Shown here: positions 8,522 through 12,949 of the stretch, one piece after another
How the letters are laid out: each line of letters opens with the position of its first letter
How positions within the stretch are numbered: position 1 is the first letter of the stretch
Source: an uncultured Methylotenera sp.
GTDB lineage: Bacteria; Pseudomonadota; Gammaproteobacteria; Burkholderiales; Methylophilaceae
Assembly (NCBI GenBank): GCA_937957775.1
Contig: CALFXV010000078.1
Location: forward strand, 1 to 12,949
Length of the DNA stretch: 12,949 nt
Direction: 5' to 3'
Program-made: the position numbers and the translations under genes
Notes under the pieces: generated by a model
Seen by the model: the letters and a program-made list of their open reading frames with translations, nothing else
Told to the model about the DNA's origin: nothing
Database searches by the model: none

Positions 8522-9766
8522 ATGAATTTAATGAAACCCTTGTTAGCACTGAGCCTCTTGACTGCCGCAGCTAACGCAACGGCCACCGACGGTTACTTTG
8601 CGCACGGTTACGGCGTCAAATCACAAGGCATGGGTGGCGTGGGCATAGCCTTGCCACAAGATGCCATCGCCGCCGCCAGCAACCCAGCCGGCATGGGCTT
8701 GATAGGTGACAGAATGGATGTGGGCATGACTTGGTTCAGGCCGCAACGTCAAAGCGAAATCACCGGCAATGCGGGTGGTTCTGCGGTAAATGGCATTTAC
8801 CAAGCCAACGATAGGGAAAATTTCTTTATTCCAGAATTTGGCTACAACCGCCAAATTAACCCAGAAGCCACTTTAGGCGTCAGCATTTACGGTAACGGCG
8901 GCATGAACACCGATTACAGCAGAGCCGTGCCATTACTGGGTACCAGTCCAGCCGGCATCGACTTAATACAGCTGTTTGTGGCGCCGACTGCCACATGGAG
9001 AGTAACGCCTAACAACACCGTAGGCCTCACGCTTAATTTGGCTTATCAACGCTTTAAGGCTAACGGTTTGGAAAATTTTGTGGGTGCATCAACAGCAGGC
9101 AGCAACTTAACCAATAATGGTTATGACAGCTCTTACGGCGCCGGCCTGCATCTTGGTTGGATAGGTCAACTGAATGAGGCAATCAGCTTGGGGGCCACTT
9201 ACCAAACTAAAACCTACATGAGTAAGTTTGATAAATACAGTGGCTTGTTTGCCGAACAAGGTGACTTTGACATTCCTTCAAGCTACGGACTGGGTTTAGC
9301 CATTAAAGCCACGCCGGCATTGACCTTAGCCGGCGACGTACAACGCATTAATTACAGCAAAGTGGCTTCGGTTGGCAATGCGTCATTGAGCAATTTAGGC
9401 AATGGATTGGGCGCCGATAATGGGCCTGGGTTCGGCTGGAGAAACGTCACGGCGATTAAATTGGGCGCCAGCTACGCCTACAACAATGCCTTAACCGTGC
9501 GCGCTGGCTACAACCACAGCAGCCAACCGATACGCAGCAACGAAACCATGTTTAACATCCTAGCGCCTGGCGTGGTGCAAGACCACCTGACTTTTGGTGC
9601 CAGTTGGGCCTTGAGTAAGCAAGCCGAACTTTCGCTGGCTTACATGCATGCCTTTGAACAATCGGTGCAAGGAAACGGATCGGTTCCAAACCCCTATGGC
9701 GCTGGTGAAGTGAATTTAAACATGCATCAAGATTCATTGGGCATCGCTTACGGCTGGAAGCTTTAA
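8522..9766 (+). CDS. FadL/TodX/OmpP1-family outer-membrane transport protein
   Basis: A 414-residue beta-barrel of the FadL superfamily, whose members pass hydrophobic molecules (long-chain fatty acids, aromatic hydrocarbons) across the outer membrane. A signal peptide covers about residues 1-21 (KPLLALSLLTAAANATA). The mature N-terminus carries the family hallmarks GYGVKSQGMGGVGIALPQDA and AASNPAGM (the NPA motif of the hatch region). Alternating polar/aromatic strands then run to the end. The C-terminus is YGWKL, with Leu rather than the usual terminal Phe. The ATG at 8522 places the signal peptide correctly, and a second ATG at 8531 is possible. An upstream in-frame TTG (8474) would add 16 polar residues ahead of the signal peptide and is unlikely. 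The substrate is unknown. The gene lies between two halves of a conserved housekeeping cluster. Confidence 0.92.
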   Translation: MNLMKPLLALSLLTAAANATATDGYFAHGYGVKSQGMGGVGIALPQDAIAAASNPAGMGLIGDRMDVGMTWFRPQRQSEITGNAGGSAVNGIYQANDRENFFIPEFGYNRQINPEATLGVSIYGNGGMNTDYSRAVPLLGTSPAGIDLIQLFVAPTATWRVTPNNTVGLTLNLAYQRFKANGLENFVGASTAGSNLTNNGYDSSYGAGLHLGWIGQLNEAISLGATYQTKTYMSKFDKYSGLFAEQGDFDIPSSYGLGLAIKATPALTLAGDVQRINYSKVASVGNASLSNLGNGLGADNGPGFGWRNVTAIKLGASYAYNNALTVRAGYNHSSQPIRSNETMFNILAPGVVQDHLTFGASWALSKQAELSLAYMHAFEQSVQGNGSVPNPYGAGEVNLNMHQDSLGIAYGWKL

Positions 9767-9815
9767 AGCCCAGACTATTTTTGAACAGCTAGCGGGCCCT
9801 TGCAAAAAATTAAGC

Positions 9816-9821
9816 TAAAAT
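9816..9821 (+). promoter_or_regulatory. -10-like box immediately upstream of ftsY
   Basis: TAAAAT ends 7 bases before the ftsY ATG at 9829, so transcription would start at or within one or two bases of the start codon. No Shine-Dalgarno sequence is present (TACCAGCC precedes ATG), and the 17-base-spaced -35 position is GC-rich (CGGGCC) and does not match. This suggests a leaderless transcript, or chance AT-richness. Confidence 0.35.
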
Positions 9822-9828
9822 ACCAGCC

Positions 9829-10848
9829 ATGTTTGATTTTTTCAAAAAGAGCAAAACACCGGATCCAGCGCCAGTCGTAGCCGATACCGCGGCCCCTCAG
9901 GCGGAAGCAGCGGCTGGATCTGCATCAGCCACACAGCCTAGCACCTCGTGGGCCGAACGCCTTAAAACCAGCCTAAGCAAAACCCGCAAACAACTCGGCA
10001 ACCAATTGGCCGGGCTATTTGGCGGCGGCAAAATTGACGCCGAGGTCTATGAAGAATTAGAGACCATCTTGCTGACTTCAGACGTGGGCGTGAACGCCAC
10101 CAAGAACTTACTGAACGACATCAAAAACCGAGTTAAAGCGCAAAACTTAGACGACACCGTGCAACTCAAAGCGGCCCTTAAAGCAGCCCTGTCGGATTTG
10201 CTCACGCCCTTGCAACAACCCTTAGTCACCACCGAACACCAACCCTTCGTTATCATGTTGGCCGGTGTCAACGGTGCCGGCAAAACAACCAGCATAGGCA
10301 AGCTGGCCCACGCTTTTCAAGCACAAGGCAAATCGGTGCTGATCGCCGCAGGCGACACTTTTAGAGCCGCCGCACGCGAGCAATTGCAAGTCTGGGGCGA
10401 ACGCAACAACGTGCACGTGGTAGCGCAATCCAGCGGCGATGCCGCGGCGGTAATGTTCGACGCCATCAATTCGGCCATCGCCAAAAAAATTGACATCGTC
10501 TTGGCCGACACGGCCGGTCGCTTGCCCACGCAGATGCATTTAATGGACGAAATTGCCAAAGTAAAACGGGTGATGGCCAAAAGCTTGCCCGGTGCGCCAC
10601 ACGAAGTATTGCTGGTGCTGGACGCCAACACCGGCCAAAACGCCGTGTCGCAAGTTAAAGCCTTTGACGATGCCTTGGGTGTCACCGGCTTGGTCTTAAG
10701 CAAATTGGACGGCACCGCCAAGGGCGGCGTCATTGCAGCGATTGCTGAAGCGCGGCCCATCCCCATCCGCTTTATTGGCATAGGCGAAGCGATAGACGAT
10801 TTGCGTCCGTTTGTAGCCAGCGAATTCATCGATGCCATGCTCGATTAA
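9829..10848 (+). CDS. ftsY: Signal recognition particle receptor FtsY
   Basis: FtsY is the membrane-associated GTPase that docks SRP (Ffh-4.5S RNA) with its ribosome-nascent chain cargo and hands it to SecYEG. The protein has 339 residues: a short Ala/Pro/Glu-rich A region (about 1-40), shorter than in E. coli; a helical N domain (about 41-135); and the G domain. GTPase motifs are G1 GVNGAGKTT (146-154), the insertion-box motif DTFRAAAREQL (176-186), DTAGRLP (227-233) and SKLDGTAKGG (291-300), then GIGE..DDLRPF (317-328) at the C-terminus. The ATG at 9829 gives MFDFFKK and has no Shine-Dalgarno sequence. It is followed after 26 bases by ftsE, in the standard ftsY-ftsE-ftsX-rpoH order. Confidence 0.98.
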   Translation: MFDFFKKSKTPDPAPVVADTAAPQAEAAAGSASATQPSTSWAERLKTSLSKTRKQLGNQLAGLFGGGKIDAEVYEELETILLTSDVGVNATKNLLNDIKNRVKAQNLDDTVQLKAALKAALSDLLTPLQQPLVTTEHQPFVIMLAGVNGAGKTTSIGKLAHAFQAQGKSVLIAAGDTFRAAAREQLQVWGERNNVHVVAQSSGDAAAVMFDAINSAIAKKIDIVLADTAGRLPTQMHLMDEIAKVKRVMAKSLPGAPHEVLLVLDANTGQNAVSQVKAFDDALGVTGLVLSKLDGTAKGGVIAAIAEARPIPIRFIGIGEAIDDLRPFVASEFIDAMLD

Positions 10849-10862
10849 ACCGACTTTAGCGC

Positions 10863-10868
10863 TATAAT
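10863..10868 (+). promoter_or_regulatory. Perfect TATAAT immediately upstream of ftsE
   Basis: A perfect -10 hexamer, in the context GCGCTATAATTCC, ends 6 bases before the ftsE ATG at 10875, within the 26-base ftsY-ftsE gap. A transcript from it would begin at about the A of the ATG. There is no Shine-Dalgarno sequence (TCCTTC precedes ATG). The -35 position (CTCGAT or TCGATT at 16-17 bases' spacing) is weak. Confidence 0.45.
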
Positions 10869-10874
10869 TCCTTC

Positions 10875-11555
10875 ATGATTAAATTCGACCACGTCACCAA
10901 ACGTTACCCCGGCAGCAACGAAGCCTTAAGCCAAGTGAGCTTTGATATCGAAGCCGGTGAGTTAGTGTTTGTAACCGGTCACTCGGGCGCCGGCAAAAGT
11001 ACCTTGCTCAAGCTGATTGCCGCCATCGAGCGCCCTACCAGCGGCACGGTATTAATCGCCAATCAAAACATCAGCCAACTTAAAGCCGCCGCCATTCCCT
11101 ATATGCGCCGCCGCTTTGGCTTGATCTTTCAAGACCACAAATTGCTCTACGATCGCAATTGCTTTGAGAACGTCATCTTGCCTTTGCACATCAATGGCAT
11201 CACTGGTTTGGACGCCGCCAAGCGCGTGCGCGCCGCCTTGGATAAAGTCGGCTTATTGCACAAGGAAAAAGCCATGCCCATCACCCTATCCGGTGGTGAG
11301 CAACAACGCTTGGCAATTGCGCGCGCTGTGGTCAGTCGCCCATCCATTTTGATTGCCGACGAACCCACCGGCAATTTGGACTCCAGCTACGCGGCCGACA
11401 TCATGGGCATCTTCCAAGATTTCAATCAAGTGGGTGTAACGGTCATCGTTGCCACCCATGATGCACGCGGCATGTCGGCGACACAAAATCGCGTGCTGCA
11501 TTTAGACCACGGTCGTTTGACCGTATCCAATTCCGCTGAAAGCGTAAACGCATAA
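10875..11555 (+). CDS. ftsE: Cell division ATP-binding protein FtsE
   Basis: FtsE is the cytoplasmic ATPase of the FtsEX complex, which sits in the divisome and drives periplasmic murein hydrolase activation through FtsX and its partner. At 226 residues it is a minimal ABC ATPase with Walker A GHSGAGKS (35-42), Q-loop Gln86 (FQDHKLL), signature LSGGEQQR (138-145), Walker B ILIADE (158-163) followed by the D-loop NLDS, and the H-loop His195 (VATHD). It starts 26 bases after ftsY. Its TAA stop overlaps the ATG of ftsX by one base (TAATG at 11553-11557), the classical sign of translational coupling between complex partners. Confidence 0.98.
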   Translation: MIKFDHVTKRYPGSNEALSQVSFDIEAGELVFVTGHSGAGKSTLLKLIAAIERPTSGTVLIANQNISQLKAAAIPYMRRRFGLIFQDHKLLYDRNCFENVILPLHINGITGLDAAKRVRAALDKVGLLHKEKAMPITLSGGEQQRLAIARAVVSRPSILIADEPTGNLDSSYAADIMGIFQDFNQVGVTVIVATHDARGMSATQNRVLHLDHGRLTVSNSAESVNA

Positions 11556-12469
11556 TGAACTGGCTCAATCAACACCTGCAAGCGATTAAATTGGTGCTGT
11601 CGCGCATGGACAGCAACAAGCTATCGACCTTTATGATCAGCTTAGTGATTGCCGTGGCCATGGCCATCCCCGGGGTGTTTTACTTAGGCGTGGAGCATTT
11701 ATCCAAACTAAGTAACCACATGCAAAATGAAACCGAGATTAGCCTGTTTGTGAAACTAGACGAACCGGCCAGCACCTTAACGGCCATCGACGCCGCCTTA
11801 AAAAGCAATTCAGCCATCCAGTCTTACACCTTGGTCACCAAGGCGGATGCCTGGGAAGACCTAAAAGCCAAAGCCGCATCGAGCAAAATCAACAGCGAAG
11901 TGCAAAATCTAGAACAAAACCCCCTACCGGATGCCTTTTTTATTCAGGCCAAATCGGCTGATGCGACGGCACTCGCCACCTTAAGGGATGAGCTGCAAGC
12001 ATTGCCTGGCGTGGAGCAAGCCTTATTAAATGCCGAGTGGGCCAAACGCTTATCCAGCATATTGGCCTTGGGCACCAAAATTATTGCCTTCATTGCCGCA
12101 CTGTTGGCACTGGCCTTATTGGTCATCATAGGTAACACCGTGCGCATGCAAATCCTCACGCAAAAAGACGAAATCGTGGTCAGCAAATTGATAGGTGCCA
12201 CCACCCAATTTATCCGCACGCCTTTTCTCTATGCCGGCATAGTCTATGGCTTATTTGGCGGCCTGCTATCCATGGCCATGCTGATGTTCATCGTGCAACT
12301 GTATAACCAATCGGTCGCGCAACTGTCGCAGCTATACAGCAACGACTTCAGCTTGGCTTGGTTTAACCCACCGCTTTACCTAGGCATCATCTTGCTGTCC
12401 ATCTTCATCGGCTGGTTGGGTTCCTTCCTGTCTGTCAGCCGCGCCATTGCTGCCATCAAAATAGACTAA
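11555..12469 (+). CDS. ftsX: Cell division protein FtsX
   Basis: FtsX is the membrane subunit of FtsEX. It transmits ATP hydrolysis by FtsE to periplasmic cell-wall hydrolase regulators during septation. The 304-residue protein shows the expected topology: a cytoplasmic N-terminus, TM1 (about 24-45), a periplasmic loop domain (about 50-165), TM2 (about 170-193), the conserved cytoplasmic stretch DEIVVSKLIGATTQFIRTPFL (205-225), TM3 (about 225-250), a second loop, and TM4 (about 273-295). The ATG overlaps the ftsE stop by one base; no good separate Shine-Dalgarno sequence is seen, fitting reinitiation. The gene is followed by a 90-base gap carrying the rpoH regulatory region. There is no clear terminator, so some read-through into rpoH is likely. 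Confidence 0.97.
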   Translation: MNWLNQHLQAIKLVLSRMDSNKLSTFMISLVIAVAMAIPGVFYLGVEHLSKLSNHMQNETEISLFVKLDEPASTLTAIDAALKSNSAIQSYTLVTKADAWEDLKAKAASSKINSEVQNLEQNPLPDAFFIQAKSADATALATLRDELQALPGVEQALLNAEWAKRLSSILALGTKIIAFIAALLALALLVIIGNTVRMQILTQKDEIVVSKLIGATTQFIRTPFLYAGIVYGLFGGLLSMAMLMFIVQLYNQSVAQLSQLYSNDFSLAWFNPPLYLGIILLSIFIGWLGSFLSVSRAIAAIKID

Positions 12470-12503
12470 TTTCCCGCCACGCTTGCCGTGAACTATTTAG
12501 CCT

Positions 12504-12530
12504 CTAGCACTCTCTTATACAGAGTGCTAA
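12504..12530 (+). promoter_or_regulatory. CIRCE element (HrcA operator) upstream of rpoH
   Basis: CTAGCACTC (12504-12512), a 9-base spacer (TCTTATACA), then GAGTGCTAA (12522-12530). The published CIRCE consensus is TTAGCACTC-N9-GAGTGCTAA, so 17 of 18 arm positions match and the spacer length is exact. CIRCE is the operator of HrcA, the repressor classically controlling groESL and dnaK operons. Its right arm merges with the extended -10 box of rpoH, so bound HrcA would block the polymerase. The hrcA gene itself is not in the window. Confidence 0.93.
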
Positions 12531-12533
12531 AAT
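12525..12533 (+). promoter_or_regulatory. Extended -10 promoter of rpoH, overlapping CIRCE
   Basis: TGCTAAAAT is a TGn-extended -10 element (TG at 12525-12526, hexamer TAAAAT at 12528-12533). No good -35 is present, as is allowed for extended -10 promoters. Transcription would start near 12540, giving a leader of about 20 bases with the GGAGGA ribosome-binding site. The first six bases of the element lie within the CIRCE right arm. Confidence 0.55.
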
Positions 12534-12543
12534 AGCATTAATC

Positions 12544-12549
12544 GGAGGA
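12544..12549 (+). promoter_or_regulatory. Strong Shine-Dalgarno sequence of rpoH
   Basis: GGAGGA lies 10 bases before the ATG at 12560. It is the strongest ribosome-binding site in the window, in contrast to the absent sites at ftsY and ftsE. It lies between short AU complementary arms (ATTA 12537-12540 and TAAT 12551-12554), which would present it in a loop. Confidence 0.8.
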
Positions 12550-12559
12550 CTAATTTTAA

Positions 12560-12949
12560 ATGACCACTGCCTTATTACCCGTGTTAACTGCCAGTGATAG
12601 CCTAGAGCACTACTCTAGGGCCATCAAGGCTTACCCTATTCTGTCCGCAGAAGAGGAATACGCGCTGGCCGTCAAATTTAGAAAAGAAAACGACCTAGAA
12701 GCCGCGCGTCAATTAATTGTCTCGCACCTACGCTTGGTCGCTAGCATCGCTCGTGGCTACAACGGTTACGGCTTGCCGCAAGCAGACTTAATTCAAGAAG
12801 GCAACATCGGTCTGATGAAGGCGGTAAAACGCTTTGACCCAGAACGCGGTGTGCGCTTGGTGTCTTTTGCCATGCATTGGATTAAAGCGGAAATCCACGA
12901 ATACATCGTGCGCAATTGGCGCTTGGTTAAAATCGCCACCACTAAAGCG
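12560..12949 (+). CDS. rpoH: Heat-shock sigma factor RpoH (sigma-32), N-terminal part
   Basis: Sigma-32 directs RNA polymerase to heat-shock promoters. Only the first 130 residues are present because the window ends. The N-terminus (residues 13-30, [18 protein letters not shown]) and region 2 are typical: [22 protein letters not shown] (52-73), [26 protein letters not shown] (75-100, core-binding region 2.2), and [29 protein letters not shown] (102-130, regions 2.3-2.4). The [12 protein letters not shown] form separates RpoH from RpoD and RpoS. The ATG at 12560 follows a strong GGAGGA. Expression is probably controlled by HrcA through the adjoining CIRCE element, in addition to any DnaK/DnaJ feedback on the protein. 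Confidence 0.97.
   Translation, partial: MTTALLPVLTASDSLEHYSRAIKAYPILSAEEEYALAVKFRKENDLEAARQLIVSHLRLVASIARGYNGYGLPQADLIQEGNIGLMKAVKRFDPERGVRLVSFAMHWIKAEIHEYIVRNWRLVKIATTKA

Noticed and set aside
9791..9820. GC-rich palindrome (GGGCCC) followed by an A-run as a terminator after the outer-membrane protein gene
   Set aside because: No stem with a proper loop and no T-tract on the plus strand; I see no terminator in this 62-base gap.
10317..10838. Long open frame (about 173 codons) on the minus strand opposite ftsY
   Set aside because: It is entirely antisense to the strongly supported ftsY G domain, is Ala/Ser-rich without recognisable motifs, and is explained by codon composition of the real gene.
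12475..12491. CACG-CTTGC-CGTG hairpin after ftsX as a terminator
   Set aside because: Only a 4-bp stem and no T-tract follows.
12528..12558. RNA thermometer masking the rpoH start
   Set aside because: The possible AU stems leave the GGAGGA in the loop, and the predicted transcript start near 12540 would exclude the left arms.

Overview
The window looks like a chromosomal core region of a betaproteobacterium. The protein sequences and gene order suggest a relative of the Methylophilaceae/Nitrosomonadales; this is my inference from family recollection, not a database result. All genes are housekeeping or conserved accessory genes, and I see no insertion sequence, prophage, CRISPR array, tRNA or rRNA.

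Layout: (1) 1-2246, plus strand: the 3' part of dnaK, whose first ~150 bases are broken by frameshifts and stops, then an intercistronic hairpin and a full dnaJ. A strong, probably bidirectional terminator follows at 2261-2295. (2) 2338-3126, minus strand: a DUF2189-type membrane protein that converges on the dnaJ terminator. (3) 3252-8287, minus strand: a tightly packed run read from high to low coordinate. It holds an M16 zinc peptidase, a catalytically dead M16 partner, rsmD, coaD, a YfhL-type 2[4Fe-4S] ferredoxin, gloA, a GIY-YIG (UPF0213) protein and an 82-residue unknown. Several neighbours are only 2-9 bases apart or overlap, and in two junctions the ribosome-binding site overlaps the upstream stop codon. 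(4) 8288-8521: a divergent intergenic region. (5) 8522-12949, plus strand: a FadL/TodX-type outer-membrane protein, then ftsY, ftsE, ftsX and the first 130 codons of rpoH, which runs off the window.

The M16 pair-rsmD block divergent from ftsY-ftsE-ftsX-rpoH is a neighbourhood conserved in many gamma- and betaproteobacteria (the same order is found in Pseudomonas). The FadL-like gene is an extra inserted between the two halves.

How the genes connect: dnaK, dnaJ and rpoH form the heat-shock feedback loop, in which DnaK/DnaJ sequester and destabilise sigma-32. FtsY is the SRP receptor, and FtsEX is the divisome ABC complex that controls cell-wall hydrolases. The most notable regulatory signal is an almost perfect CIRCE operator (HrcA site) between ftsX and rpoH, abutting an extended -10 promoter. 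It implies that the HrcA repressor controls the sigma-32 gene. A second pattern is that ftsY and ftsE each have a -10-like hexamer 6-7 bases before the start codon and no Shine-Dalgarno sequence, the arrangement expected of leaderless transcripts. I found no evidently novel multi-gene system in this window.
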